Source: Candidatus Desulfovibrio kirbyi (GTDB lineage: Bacteria; Desulfobacterota; Desulfovibrionia; Desulfovibrionales; Desulfovibrionaceae). Taken from it: 64,000 bases of DNA. Position 1 is the first letter of the stretch. Every line of letters begins with the position of its first letter. This document shows, one piece after another, positions 17,774-27,933 of this stretch. Made by a program: the position numbers and the translations under genes. The stretch covers positions 104,641 through 168,640 of the forward strand of contig BLLL01000002.1 in NCBI GenBank assembly GCA_013374015.1. The letters are read 5' to 3'. Under the pieces are notes generated by a model, which saw only the letters and a program-made list of their open reading frames with translations, had not been told where the DNA came from and made no database searches.

Positions 17774-20689
17774 ATGAATACGCCGAAAAAAACCATACAT
17801 ATTGAAGGGGCGCGTCAGCACAACCTCAAAAATGTCAGTCTGGACATTCCGCGCGACGAGCTGGTTGTGGTGTGCGGTCCTTCCGGCTCCGGCAAGTCCA
17901 CACTTGCCTTTGACATCGTGTACGCCGAAGGCCAGCGCCGCTATGTGGAATCGCTTTCCGCGTACGCGCGGCAGTTTCTGCCGAAGATGGACAAGCCGGA
18001 CGTGGAAAAAATCGAGGGACTTTCGCCGGCCATCTCCCTGGAGCAGCAGTCCGCCTCGCGCAACCCGCGCTCCACCGTGGGCACGGTCACGGAACTGCAC
18101 GACTTTTTGCGCGTGTTCTTCGCGCGACTAGGGCGCATGCACTGCCCGAAATGCGGCGACCCCATAGAGGCATGCGCTGCGGACGAAATCATCGCCGACA
18201 TCCTTTCTTTGCCCAACGACGCGAAATTCATGACGCTTGCCCCGCTCATCGAACTGCAAAAAGGCACGCACGCGGACAGGCTGAAGAAACTCAAAGCCGA
18301 AGGCTTTGCCCGCGTGCGCGTCAACGGGGAGTTTTACACACTGGAAGACGCGCCAACGCTTGACAAAAACAAAAAACACACAATTGACCTTGTAGTGGAC
18401 CGTCTCGTCAACAAGGAGGGCATACGCGGCAGGCTGGCGGATTCCGTGGAACTTGCCCTGCGCTACGGACAGGGACGCCTCATCGTGCACCTGCCGGACG
18501 CAAGAAAGGACGTCGTCCACTCCACAACGTCGGTCTGCGCGCGCTGCCGTATCTCCCTGCCCGCCCTGACTCCGCAGCTTTTTTCCTTCAACGGGCCGAA
18601 GGGGGCGTGCCCGCGTTGCGTGGGTCTCGGCAGCGTGGACTATTTTGAGCCGCGTCTCGTCGCGCCGAATCGCGGGCTTGCGCTCGACAGGGGGGCGCTG
18701 CTGCCTTGGGCGGACAAAAAAGTTTTTGAGCGCTATGCCGTAGCCCTCGCCGCCTTGGGCAAACGCTTTGCCTTTGATCTGTCCTCGCCGCTGGATTCGT
18801 TTTCGGACAATGCCCTGCGCGCCCTGTTTTACGGAGAGGACGAACACGGCGCTCCGGCTGCCGGCTCCCAAGGTCTGCGCCGTAACTGGATGGGCGGTAA
18901 CGTGGCCCTTGGCGCTGTGGGGGACTATCAGAGCGCGCATTTTGTCGAGACGCAGAAAATCGAAAACAACATGACAAAGATTGCCAGGCGCTGGCCGGGC
19001 GTGGTGCCCCTGCTGGAAGAAGGCATGCGCTACGGCTCCTCCTGGCGCGAAGAACTAGCGCGCTTTCGCCAGTCCACAAACTGCCCGGACTGCAAGAGCG
19101 CGCGCCTGAAGCCGGAGGCGCTCTGCGTGCGCGTGGACGACAAGAACATTGCGGAATTCTGCGCGCTTTCCGCGGAACGTGCGCTCGCTTGGTTGAAGGG
19201 ATGCACCTTTGCCGGACGGCATAGCCTGATCGCCGAACCTCTGACCAAGGAACTGATCCACAAACTCTCTTTCATATGCGGCGTTGGGCTGGAATATATA
19301 TCTCTCGACCGCTCCATGATTACTCTTTCCGGCGGCGAGGCCCAGCGCATACGCCTTGCCTCCCAACTCGGCTCCGGCCTTGTGGGGGTGACATACGTGC
19401 TGGACGAGCCGTCCGTCGGCCTGCACCCGCGCGACAACGCGCGCCTGCTGGGTACCCTGCGCTCCCTTCAGGCGCGTGGCAACACCGTGCTTGTCGTGGA
19501 GCATGACGAGGCCACCATCCGCGCCGCGGACACGGTCATTGAGCTTGGGCCAGGCTCAGGATCCCAGGGCGGCGAAATCATGTTTGCCGGCTCCGTGCCC
19601 GATCTGCTGGGCAAAGCCGACACCCTCACCGCCCGCTATTTGCGCGGGGATGAGACAATCCCCCTGCCGGAGGCGCGGCGCAATCCTACGGGCAGCCTTG
19701 TCCTGCACGATGTCGCCACCCACAACCTGCGCGGAATTACCTGCGCAATCCCGCTGGGCGCGCTTGTGTGCGTGACGGGCGTTTCCGGATCGGGCAAAAG
19801 TTCGCTTGTGGTGGACACGCTTTACAAACATCTGGCGCTTGCCTTGGGAATGCGTGTTGATCAGCCGGGGAGCATAGGCAATCTCACCTATACGGGCGCG
19901 GCATTGCCCATAGAGCGCGTCATCGCCATAGACCAGACCCCCATCGGGCGCACGCCCCGCTCAAACCCGGCCACCTACACAAAAGTTTTTGATGAAATAC
20001 GCGCCATCTACGCCATGACGCCGGACGCGAAGCGGCGCGGCTACACGGCCTCAAGATTCAGCTTCAACGTGCGCGGTGGACGGTGCGAAGCCTGCGCCGG
20101 CGACGGGCAGATTCGCGTGGAAATGCACTTTCTGCCGGATGTGCACGTCACATGCGACGTGTGCAAGGGCATGCGCTACAACTACGAAACCCTGGAGGTG
20201 CGCTACAAGGGACTGAACATCGCCGAAACCCTTGATCTCACCGTCCGGCAGGCGTGCGGCCTTTTTGAAAACTACCCTCCCCTCGCGCGGCGGCTTGCCG
20301 TGCTTGAAGATGTCGGGCTGGAATACCTGCGCCTCGGACAGCCGGCTACAATGCTTTCCGGCGGAGAGGCCCAGCGCATCAAAATATCGCGCGAACTCGG
20401 TAAAAAATCGCTGCCGAACAGCCTGTACGTGCTGGACGAACCCACAACAGGGCTGCACATGCACGAAACAGGCAAACTCATCAAGGTGCTGCATTCCCTA
20501 GTGGACAAGGGCGCCACAGTGGTTGTCATTGAGCACAATACCGACATGATACTGGCGGCGGATTACGTGCTGGACATGGGCCCGGGTGGCGGAGAAAACG
20601 GGGGGCTTGTCATTGCCGAAGGCACGCCGGAGGCCATCGCGGCGAATCCGGACTCCGCGACGGGGCGCTTTCTGGCACAGGGAAAGTGA
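17774..20689 (+). CDS. uvrA: Excinuclease ABC subunit A
   Basis: UvrA recognises bulky DNA lesions in nucleotide excision repair and loads UvrB. The 971-residue protein has two ABC ATPase modules: Walker A loops CGPSGSGKST and TGVSGSGKSS, and signatures LSGGEAQRIRLAS and LSGGEAQRIKISR. Cysteine pairs in CARCRISL...CPRC and CEACAGDG...CDVC are the zinc-binding sites. The ATG at 17774 opens MNTPKKTIHIEGARQHNLKN, the normal start; a longer in-frame extension has no homology. It is intact and of usual length. Confidence 0.97.
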   Translation: MNTPKKTIHIEGARQHNLKNVSLDIPRDELVVVCGPSGSGKSTLAFDIVYAEGQRRYVESLSAYARQFLPKMDKPDVEKIEGLSPAISLEQQSASRNPRSTVGTVTELHDFLRVFFARLGRMHCPKCGDPIEACAADEIIADILSLPNDAKFMTLAPLIELQKGTHADRLKKLKAEGFARVRVNGEFYTLEDAPTLDKNKKHTIDLVVDRLVNKEGIRGRLADSVELALRYGQGRLIVHLPDARKDVVHSTTSVCARCRISLPALTPQLFSFNGPKGACPRCVGLGSVDYFEPRLVAPNRGLALDRGALLPWADKKVFERYAVALAALGKRFAFDLSSPLDSFSDNALRALFYGEDEHGAPAAGSQGLRRNWMGGNVALGAVGDYQSAHFVETQKIENNMTKIARRWPGVVPLLEEGMRYGSSWREELARFRQSTNCPDCKSARLKPEALCVRVDDKNIAEFCALSAERALAWLKGCTFAGRHSLIAEPLTKELIHKLSFICGVGLEYISLDRSMITLSGGEAQRIRLASQLGSGLVGVTYVLDEPSVGLHPRDNARLLGTLRSLQARGNTVLVVEHDEATIRAADTVIELGPGSGSQGGEIMFAGSVPDLLGKADTLTARYLRGDETIPLPEARRNPTGSLVLHDVATHNLRGITCAIPLGALVCVTGVSGSGKSSLVVDTLYKHLALALGMRVDQPGSIGNLTYTGAALPIERVIAIDQTPIGRTPRSNPATYTKVFDEIRAIYAMTPDAKRRGYTASRFSFNVRGGRCEACAGDGQIRVEMHFLPDVHVTCDVCKGMRYNYETLEVRYKGLNIAETLDLTVRQACGLFENYPPLARRLAVLEDVGLEYLRLGQPATMLSGGEAQRIKISRELGKKSLPNSLYVLDEPTTGLHMHETGKLIKVLHSLVDKGATVVVIEHNTDMILAADYVLDMGPGGGENGGLVIAEGTPEAIAANPDSATGRFLAQGK

Positions 20690-20729
20690 GCAAACACTGA
20701 CATCCTCCCCACTCTAGAGCGTGTTAATA

Positions 20730-22424
20730 TTAGTGGAACATACGGGAGTTCCCCTGCCGGATGTGCGCGGCAAAAGCGTCTATTTCCTGCACAGGCACTA
20801 GATACTGCGTCAGTGCCCTTGTGAGCACCTCAATGGATGTTTCAAATTCCTCGGCAATGACCTCATCCGCGCCAAGCTCCTGTAAGGGCGCAACTTCGCT
20901 CAAAAAGCGCGTGCGCGCGATAATGAATACATTGGGATTCATGTGGCGGGCTTCAACGGTGATCGCACGCACCGCCGAGGGGTCTGAAATAATAATGGCC
21001 AGAACGCGGGCTTTTTCAATGCCCAGATGTTCCAGCACAACATGCTGTGTGGCATCGCCGTGGGAAATGGGTTCCCTGTTTTTATAACGCGCCACGGTTT
21101 CCGGATTCATTTCCAGAATGGTGTAGGGGATGCCCGATTCCTTGGCCGTGTGCGCCAGATGCTTGCCGCTGACGCCGAAACCGACAATGATCAGATGGTC
21201 TGTCAGGGAGCGGACATGCTCTTGCGCGGTATCCTCTGGGTCCGCCTGGTGTTTGGCGCGTAAGTGTTTCGCCGCGCTGTCGGCAATTTTGGGGGCAGCG
21301 GCAAACATGGCTGGCGCAAGCATCATACTGAGCACGCTCACGTTCAGAAAGGCCTGATAGTTGTTTATGTCAAGTAGGCCATTTTCCAAGCCGGCTGCGG
21401 CCAGCACAAAGGCGAATTCCCCGGCCTGGGCAAGGATGAACGAGGTGACGATGCCGGTGCGCAGGGGATATTTTTGAATCAGGACGGCAGGCAGGGTCAG
21501 CAGGGTTTTCAGCGCAATAAACAGGACGGTGATGCAGAGGATAAAGACGAAATGGTCAAGAAAATAATTTACATTGAGCATCATGCCCACGGAAATGAAA
21601 AACAGACTCATAAAAACGTCGCGGTAGGGCAGGATACCGGAAATGACGCTCATGCTGTATTGGGAACGCGCCAGCAAAAGCCCGGCCAGAAAAGCACCCA
21701 GAGAGAGGGAAAGCCCCAGCACGTTGCTGAGCATGGCCATGCCCATGCTCAGGCCGAGCGTGGTCAGCAGCAGGATTTCACGCGTGCGCGTGCGCATGAC
21801 GGCTTCCATAAGGCGGTTGAGGCCGAATCGCGCGAACAGCAGCACTCCGCCCATCACCAGCGTTATGCGGCCTATGGACAGAAGCGAGTTTGTGAGGGAA
21901 AGCTCCAGAGTGCCGGCCAGCAGGGGCACGCACAACAGCATGGGCGCCACCATGATGTCCTGAAATACCAGAATCGCTAGTGTGAGCCTGCCCGCAGGCG
22001 AGTTTGTCATGGCGCGCTCCTGCATGATGCGCAGGACTATGGCCGATGAGGAAAGCGCCGCCAGGCAACCCCAGAAAATGCCTTTCTGGTAGGTGCTACC
22101 GCCGGCAATGGCAATACCCATGACGGCCAGAACAGTCAGGGCAAGTTGCAGGCTTCCACCCAGAAAGACAGGCTTTTTGAGTCTGTTCAGGGCCTCTCCG
22201 GAAAGCTCCATGCCTATGGTGAACAGCAGCATGGCAACGCCGATTTCGGCCACGTGGTTGATGTCGTTCAGATTGGTGACCACGCCGAGCATGGACGGCC
22301 CGCACAGGACGCCCGTGAGCAGAAAACCCACTGTGGCGGGCAGTTTCAGCCTGTTGCAGACAATCGTGACAAAAATGGAAAGCAAAAAAATGATGACAAT
22401 CTGATCAAGCAGTGTGGCGTGCAT
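20730..22424 (-). CDS. Monovalent cation:proton antiporter, CPA2 family (KefB/YbaL-like)
   Basis: A 564-residue inner-membrane transporter. The first 390 or so residues form about a dozen hydrophobic helices beginning LLDQIVIIFLLSIFVTIVC, and a cytoplasmic TrkA-N/RCK domain follows with the Rossmann loop IVGFGVSGKHLA and a conserved GDAT segment. Such proteins exchange K+ or Na+ for H+ under nucleotide or redox control. The ATG at 22424 opens the membrane domain; the longer frame upstream overlaps a neighbouring frame and is not homologous. The final part, LTRALTQYLVPVQEID, is intact. Confidence 0.9.
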   Translation of the reverse strand: MHATLLDQIVIIFLLSIFVTIVCNRLKLPATVGFLLTGVLCGPSMLGVVTNLNDINHVAEIGVAMLLFTIGMELSGEALNRLKKPVFLGGSLQLALTVLAVMGIAIAGGSTYQKGIFWGCLAALSSSAIVLRIMQERAMTNSPAGRLTLAILVFQDIMVAPMLLCVPLLAGTLELSLTNSLLSIGRITLVMGGVLLFARFGLNRLMEAVMRTRTREILLLTTLGLSMGMAMLSNVLGLSLSLGAFLAGLLLARSQYSMSVISGILPYRDVFMSLFFISVGMMLNVNYFLDHFVFILCITVLFIALKTLLTLPAVLIQKYPLRTGIVTSFILAQAGEFAFVLAAAGLENGLLDINNYQAFLNVSVLSMMLAPAMFAAAPKIADSAAKHLRAKHQADPEDTAQEHVRSLTDHLIIVGFGVSGKHLAHTAKESGIPYTILEMNPETVARYKNREPISHGDATQHVVLEHLGIEKARVLAIIISDPSAVRAITVEARHMNPNVFIIARTRFLSEVAPLQELGADEVIAEEFETSIEVLTRALTQYLVPVQEIDAFAAHIRQGNSRMFH

Positions 22425-22614
22425 GTGCGCTCCGGAAAAATCGAAGGTCGTGTGCAGATTCGCATAGGCGCACAGGGAACCGTACTGTTTTTTTGATGTG
22501 CGCCAGTTCCTCGGCAAAGGCTTTGCCCCTGCTCAAAAAAAAGCCGCGGTAGGGTTCCAGCGCTGGGTCTTCCAGCGGATTTTGAGGTATGTGCACCGGC
22601 ACGGCACGCCACAT
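22405..22614 (-). CDS. Small hypothetical protein (69 aa)
   Basis: The frame starts three bases after the stop of the dehydrogenase gene and ends 20 bases inside the antiporter gene, so its position fits a real cistron between the two. The peptide opens MWRAVPVHIPQNPLEDPALE and has the segment YRGFFLSRGKAFAEELAHIK. No family is recognised. It may be the N-terminal remnant of a longer gene fused by deletion to the antiporter leader. Confidence 0.4.
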   Translation of the reverse strand: MWRAVPVHIPQNPLEDPALEPYRGFFLSRGKAFAEELAHIKKTVRFPVRLCESAHDLRFFRSAHARHTA

Positions 22615-22617
22615 AGG

Positions 22618-23514
22618 TCAGTTGTGCTCGCGCCACTGTTTGCCGGAAAACGCGGCCAAACAATGAATCAGCGCCTGGGTGCCCTTGCGTCCGTCCCCTC
22701 TGACCTGCATCATGCGGTAAAACTGCTCGGCCAGGGCAATGCCGGGCAAAACAAGGCCCATTGCGCGGCATTCTTCCAGGCAAAGCCCCAAATCCTTGAC
22801 AAAGTGTTCGACAAAGAAGCCCGGATCGTAGTCGCATTTCAGAAGCCGGCGGCCAAGGGTGTTCATGGCGGCGCTACCGGCTGCTCCGCCGGTCACAAGC
22901 TCCAGCCATTGGGCTACGTCAAGGCCGGCTTCTTGGGCGAACAGCAGGGATTCGCAAACGCTGAACATCACCCCGGCAACGGCGGCCTGATTGGCAAGCT
23001 TGGCGTACTGGCCGGAGCCGGCCGCTCCGCAGTGCATGAGTTTTTGTCCCATTTTTTCAAAGCAGGGTTTTGCCCGTTCAAAGGCCGCATGATCGCCGCC
23101 TGCAAAGATGGAGAGCCTGGCCTCCCGCGCCCCCATGTCGCCGCCTGTTACGGGCGCATCCAGAGCAAAGCAGCCTTGGGCGGCGGCCGCCTCGGCAATG
23201 CGCTCGGCAAGCCGCGGGCTGGAGGTCGTCATGTCGCAAAGGATGCCGCCTTTTGTAAGGCCGTACAGGACGCCATTTTCGCCAAGCGTGATTTTCTCGA
23301 CATCGTGCGGGAATCCAACAATGGAAAACACTATGTCCGAGGCAACGGCCACATTGCGCGGGGACGATGCCCAGCGCGCGCCCCTGTCCAGCAAGGGTTG
23401 GGCCTTTGATTTTGTGCGGCTGTAAACGGTGAGCGGGTAGCCCGCTGAAAGCAGGTGCCCAGCCATGGACACTCCCATGACGCCTGTGCCGATCCATCCC
23501 AGCGTTGTTGACAT
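22618..23514 (-). CDS. NAD(P)-dependent beta-hydroxyacid dehydrogenase (HIBADH / GLYR1 family)
   Basis: A 298-residue cytoplasmic oxidoreductase. The N-terminal Rossmann loop is GWIGTGVMGVSMAGHL, the substrate loop is DAPVTGGDMGAREARLSI, and the catalytic lysine lies in YAKLANQ. The all-helical C-terminal domain is complete. Family members reduce tartronate semialdehyde, 3-hydroxyisobutyrate, succinic semialdehyde or glyoxylate, and the actual substrate cannot be told. The ATG at 23514 is preferred over the GTG at 23520 because AAGGGG then lies at proper spacing. Confidence 0.9.
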   Translation of the reverse strand: MSTTLGWIGTGVMGVSMAGHLLSAGYPLTVYSRTKSKAQPLLDRGARWASSPRNVAVASDIVFSIVGFPHDVEKITLGENGVLYGLTKGGILCDMTTSSPRLAERIAEAAAAQGCFALDAPVTGGDMGAREARLSIFAGGDHAAFERAKPCFEKMGQKLMHCGAAGSGQYAKLANQAAVAGVMFSVCESLLFAQEAGLDVAQWLELVTGGAAGSAAMNTLGRRLLKCDYDPGFFVEHFVKDLGLCLEECRAMGLVLPGIALAEQFYRMMQVRGDGRKGTQALIHCLAAFSGKQWREHN

Positions 23515-23622
23515 ACGCACCCCTTTTTCATTGGAAGATGTCCGGAATAGAACATGATAATATGTTATTCGGGAAAAAGAAAATTTTATTGTCGCATAAG
23601 AGATGCCCCAGAGCGTTCTACG

Positions 23623-24861
23623 TCAGTCAAAATCCGCCAGCAGCGCCTCAAGCTGCAGGCATTCAAGCTCGCTCTCACACAGCTTTGCCCTGATTCTGGC
23701 CTGGGCTTCCTGCAAGTGCGGCGAAGAAACACCGTTGCGGATGGAACTGTGCGCTTCCAGAAAAGCGGCCAACAGATCGCAGACTTTGAGCATCTGCCCG
23801 TCCTTGGGGTCAAGCGCATCCGCATTGCAGCTTTTTTGCAACGACTCAAAGCCGTTTATTTTGGTGATGACGCCGCCTTCGCGCACGGTTTCCTGAAATT
23901 CAGAGCCGACCGCAATGCCAAGATAGTAAGAAATACGCTCCACAAGTAGCGCCATGCCCTCTTCACGCAGAGGGCGAAAAATGCGGCGTTCCAGTTCTTC
24001 TGCTTCATATTCGCGCAGTATGCCAGGCAGGCAGGGTACGGACTGCTTGACAGGCGAAATAATATCGCGGGTCAGCAGTTCCGGAAGGTCGTGGAACAGG
24101 CCGCAGAAGAAATTGTTGTTGGCTCTGGCCATGCAGGCGTCTACGGAAAGGCTGAAAAAATAGGCGAACGCGGCCACAACAAACATATGTCCGAGCACAG
24201 ATGTAGCGGGTATGCGCGGCACCTGGGTCCAGCGAATCTGAAAGCGCAGTTGTCCGCACAGATTTGCCAGTCGCGAAAGAGCGGTGTTCGGCGTCAGCAT
24301 GGCGTTCATGCCCTTAAGGAAGCGCAGGTCGTCAAGGCGTTTGGCAAAGGATTGGCCGATGTCGTCCATTTCATCGTCAAAAGTATTTAATGGTTTGATA
24401 AGACAGAATTCCCAGTGTGAGGCAAAAAGGTGCGCCGCCGTGAGAATACTCCTGGCCAGAGTGCTCTGGTCAAGCTCTGAATGCCAAGTTTGCATCCGCT
24501 GCCAAAATGGCCCCAGCTGAGAAATCTGCGGTTCAAGCCGAGCGAGCACATGTTCTGTGAGCGCGCGAAAATGTTCGGGATTTTTTTTAATGCGATAAAA
24601 GACAGGAGGTTTGATGTCGGTTATGATCAGTCGATAAAAATAGTCAAAAAGTCCGCCTTCAATAATGTCGCGGGCAAGGGCAAGGCGTTCTGTTTCCGGC
24701 ATGGTTTGTGAATTTTCATGCCACAGCACACAGGCCAGAAGCATCTTGTGCGCCTGTTTGTCAATTTCAAGCAGTTCCACAGGGCGCAGTTTGTCGTTCC
24801 AGCGCAGCAGGTAGGCGCCTGAAAACAGGGCTTGCAGTAAGTTTTTACGAATAATGGGCAC
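23623..24861 (-). CDS. HD-domain protein (phosphohydrolase-like)
   Basis: A 412-residue protein with an HD metal site in its second half: a histidine in SVLGHMFVVAAFAYFF and the HD pair in CGLFHDLPELLTRDII, resembling the YfbR/5'-nucleotidase branch of HD hydrolases. The first 200 residues have no recognised domain. Its start overlaps the end of the upstream 1005-residue membrane protein by 17 bases, so the two are co-translated and probably work together. The substrate may be a nucleotide; this is inference. Confidence 0.75.
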   Translation of the reverse strand: MPIIRKNLLQALFSGAYLLRWNDKLRPVELLEIDKQAHKMLLACVLWHENSQTMPETERLALARDIIEGGLFDYFYRLIITDIKPPVFYRIKKNPEHFRALTEHVLARLEPQISQLGPFWQRMQTWHSELDQSTLARSILTAAHLFASHWEFCLIKPLNTFDDEMDDIGQSFAKRLDDLRFLKGMNAMLTPNTALSRLANLCGQLRFQIRWTQVPRIPATSVLGHMFVVAAFAYFFSLSVDACMARANNNFFCGLFHDLPELLTRDIISPVKQSVPCLPGILREYEAEELERRIFRPLREEGMALLVERISYYLGIAVGSEFQETVREGGVITKINGFESLQKSCNADALDPKDGQMLKVCDLLAAFLEAHSSIRNGVSSPHLQEAQARIRAKLCESELECLQLEALLADFD

Positions 24862-27800
24862 GGAGCAACCTCAGGGCGCGCGCGGAGCGTTTGCGCGCTC
24901 CGCCAAGTTGGCAGCACCGTATAAAGCGGCGCAGATAGGTCTTGTGTTTGCTCAGAAAAAAGGCCAGCGGGAAGGCGAAATCCCGTCCCAAAAGGCCGTC
25001 TACCAGCATCTGGCTGATTTCGTGTTCGCGCATGAGCACAAGCTGTGAACGCACCAGCACAATGCGGTCGGCCTTGGGCATGGTGCGGATAATCTGACGA
25101 AAGGCGTCCTGGGCGCGCGGCTGATAAAACCAGAAATACATGAGATCAAGCGCGTTGATGATGAAGGCTTTTTCCAGCGCTCTGCCTTCTGCACCGCCGT
25201 CTTCAAGACCTTTTGTTCTGGTCAGCTTTATGAGGGCGTTATCCTGTGGAAAGAGCAGCTCAAGTTTGGTGTACTGATCAAAAATATTGGCGATTTTACT
25301 GCGGAAATCCAAGCATCGCATACGCAGGTTCACTTGGCTGTCCGCATAGCCTTCAATAATTGCCGCCACAGTGTCGGACGCGCTTTTGGACGCCACAGTA
25401 GCGCTGGGTATCAGATATATTTCAGGATTGCTCACACCCAGCGCAATCATGCCGTTCAGCAGCATAAAATAGTACAGTGACGAAACAGGGATGGCCAGGA
25501 CGCTGCGGAACAGATTGCCGACGGCCGCTGTTTTTGGGAAACCGCGAAACGTATTGTGGGAAAAAATATAAAGCCCGTTGATAATACTCAATGTTGCGAA
25601 TACAGTCACAGGGTTTTTGTCTACGCTAATCCCGAGGTAGTCTTTGAGGAGCACAACGCGCACAATAACCTCCAGCAGCAGTACGGAGATGCCGGTATAC
25701 ATCAGCGAATCGCACAGGCGGCTGACATTGATCTGGGCTTTCCAGTGGATGAGCGTGCCGCGCGTCGCGCCTTTCGCGGCCATAACCATTTGCAGCACGT
25801 TGCGCACGCCGGTTATGCCGAACCAGATAACAGAGCCGAACCACGCAAGAAACCACACCTGCTGTGTGTATTGAAAAGAGAAAAACGCCGGGATGAATCC
25901 AATCAGAACTTTAAGGCAGTTGGTTATGGAACTGTTCAGGTAGGTGATCGGCGGAGATGTGTCCTCAGCAGGGCGCGTGTTTCCGGAAAGATTATTTTTG
26001 ACGCTGGTGTTCAGGCCGCCCAAGTTGACGATATTGCCGCGCGGGCTGTACACGCACGTTTCGCTGGCCGCAATCCATTCGCGCTGCGAGTCCATGCCCA
26101 GGTGACGGCAGCCCGGCAGCTGACGCAGCTTTGCCTTGAGGCGTTGCCAGAATGTCGGGTTGACAGGATGGAGAAAGGTGACGGATTCCCTGATCGGGGC
26201 AAAAATGGGAATGGGTTTCGCGTGTTCCTGTTTTTTGCAGAGCACTTTTAGCGCGCGCTTCGGCAGTGTTTCAGCATAGATAAGCCCCATGCCGAAGGAA
26301 AGCCTGCCTGCAGAGCTTGTGCCCAAACGCGATTTGAGTGGGTTCTGGCTGTAGTGCTTCCATAATTTCGGAATATTTCGCAAAATTTTTTGAAATTTTT
26401 CAGTGCGTTCAACATTGCCAGAGCTTTCCATGCGCCGTATCATCTGGCGCACCATTTGTTTGACGCGCGGCCCCAGCCCATGATTGAGCGAGCGTTGCAA
26501 TTCGCTGATAGCCGCAATATTGGACAGTTTGTTCTCCATCCAGGCTTTCATGTTAAAAATTTCCAGATGGGTGATGGCACCCTGACAATCCCAGAGCAGT
26601 TCCGTCACATCGTCAACGCTTAAGCCCGCTGAACCGAGAGCCAGTCGGTAGCCCGGCGTAAGCGCCACGAGTTCCTTGGTGAGTTGATACGGCGTGAGGC
26701 GCAGCAGTTCCGGAAGGGTGTCGTCATGTGTCTGTGGTTCGCTGGACGGCATTTCGGGGTGCAGGGCAGAGGAAAGCCAGTCATCCAGGATGATTTCCGG
26801 TCTCAGATTTTCCAGGGCCGCAAGTTCCGCCAGAGATGCCTCATCATGGTTCGCAACCAGTTTTTCCGCGCGTTTTTTTGCCGCCGGCATGAGGTGTTTG
26901 TGCAGACATTCCGCCAGATGGATGTTTGAAGGCTGTCCGCGGCCTACAAAGGACAAAAAGGTGTCGTCCGTAAGTTCCGGCAGTTCCGTTTCCCAGGCTG
27001 CCGCCAGTTGCGGACGCTGAAAGGCGTTCCAGGCGGCCAGGCGTTGCAGCACCCTTTCTTTTTTCCAGCGCAGGACTTTTTTCCCTCTTTCCTGCATGGC
27101 CGCCACATGAGGGTTGTGCAAAAATTCGATAAAATCGTCGTCAGAGGTGAAGCCGCGCGGAATCCAGAGCAGCCGTATGCTCTGGTCGTAAAAGGGAAGC
27201 TGAAATTCCAGGCCGATGCGTACGGTAATGCCGGTTATTTTCGCAGCGCTCAACATTTCTCCGGCAACACGCGGATCAATACAGTATTCGTAGGCCACCG
27301 TCAGTGAGCGTATGCCCTTGATCCAGGCGTCCATGAGCAGGTGTGTCGGGGATTTGCGTCCCTTACTGTTGGCGTCGTAGACGTGGTCGTCAAAGGCAAG
27401 CTGATTCCATTCCTCCGGCATTTCAGGGAGATGGTGCTGCGCCAGCAGACGTCGGACAATGCGCGGGGTGCCGTGAATTGCTATGCGGAAATCATGCGCG
27501 AGCTTGAGCTGTTTGAGATTTTGTCCGTGCGCGTGAACAATGCGTTTCATTATCTGCATGAGCACGCGGGCGGTATTGCGGCGCAGGACGGAATGCGTGC
27601 TGCTCAAAACTTCATCGTAGAGTGTCTGCAAGGCCAGAAGGCGGTCTTTGGCGTGTAGTTCATTCGATTCCATGCGCAGCAGGTTGATGACGGCGTGGGC
27701 AATGCGTGAAACAGGCGAGGCAATCATCTCCTTGATGCCGTGCGGGTGCAGCTTGGGATCAAAGCGCCCGTCGTCAGGAGGACTGGACTCCAGCATACGA

Positions 27801-27862
27801 TTGACCAGAACAAGAATATCCCTGTCCTGCCGGTCAAAATATAGGCTTCGCCGTGTCACCAC
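24845..27862 (-). CDS. Large conserved protein with C-terminal membrane segments, function unknown
   Basis: A 1005-residue protein. Residues 1 to about 640 are soluble and charged, with segments such as KSPTHLLMDAWIKGIRSL and an ITVRIGLEFQLPFYDQ stretch that faintly recalls a TIM-barrel/PHP-like core. Residues about 660-850 contain several hydrophobic helices (VLIGFIPAFFSF, VWFLAWFGSVIWFGI, VSSLYYFMLLNGMIAL), so it should be an inner-membrane protein. I do not recognise the family. It overlaps the HD-domain gene downstream by 17 bases, which points to a shared function. Confidence 0.7.
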   Translation of the reverse strand: MVTRRSLYFDRQDRDILVLVNRMLESSPPDDGRFDPKLHPHGIKEMIASPVSRIAHAVINLLRMESNELHAKDRLLALQTLYDEVLSSTHSVLRRNTARVLMQIMKRIVHAHGQNLKQLKLAHDFRIAIHGTPRIVRRLLAQHHLPEMPEEWNQLAFDDHVYDANSKGRKSPTHLLMDAWIKGIRSLTVAYEYCIDPRVAGEMLSAAKITGITVRIGLEFQLPFYDQSIRLLWIPRGFTSDDDFIEFLHNPHVAAMQERGKKVLRWKKERVLQRLAAWNAFQRPQLAAAWETELPELTDDTFLSFVGRGQPSNIHLAECLHKHLMPAAKKRAEKLVANHDEASLAELAALENLRPEIILDDWLSSALHPEMPSSEPQTHDDTLPELLRLTPYQLTKELVALTPGYRLALGSAGLSVDDVTELLWDCQGAITHLEIFNMKAWMENKLSNIAAISELQRSLNHGLGPRVKQMVRQMIRRMESSGNVERTEKFQKILRNIPKLWKHYSQNPLKSRLGTSSAGRLSFGMGLIYAETLPKRALKVLCKKQEHAKPIPIFAPIRESVTFLHPVNPTFWQRLKAKLRQLPGCRHLGMDSQREWIAASETCVYSPRGNIVNLGGLNTSVKNNLSGNTRPAEDTSPPITYLNSSITNCLKVLIGFIPAFFSFQYTQQVWFLAWFGSVIWFGITGVRNVLQMVMAAKGATRGTLIHWKAQINVSRLCDSLMYTGISVLLLEVIVRVVLLKDYLGISVDKNPVTVFATLSIINGLYIFSHNTFRGFPKTAAVGNLFRSVLAIPVSSLYYFMLLNGMIALGVSNPEIYLIPSATVASKSASDTVAAIIEGYADSQVNLRMRCLDFRSKIANIFDQYTKLELLFPQDNALIKLTRTKGLEDGGAEGRALEKAFIINALDLMYFWFYQPRAQDAFRQIIRTMPKADRIVLVRSQLVLMREHEISQMLVDGLLGRDFAFPLAFFLSKHKTYLRRFIRCCQLGGARKRSARALRLLRAHYS

Positions 27863-27933
27863 AGTATGCTCCGAAATATTTTCAGATTTTTCTTTCGGTA
27901 TGCGTCAAAGTAAGCATGTCGCTCCCTGCGTGG

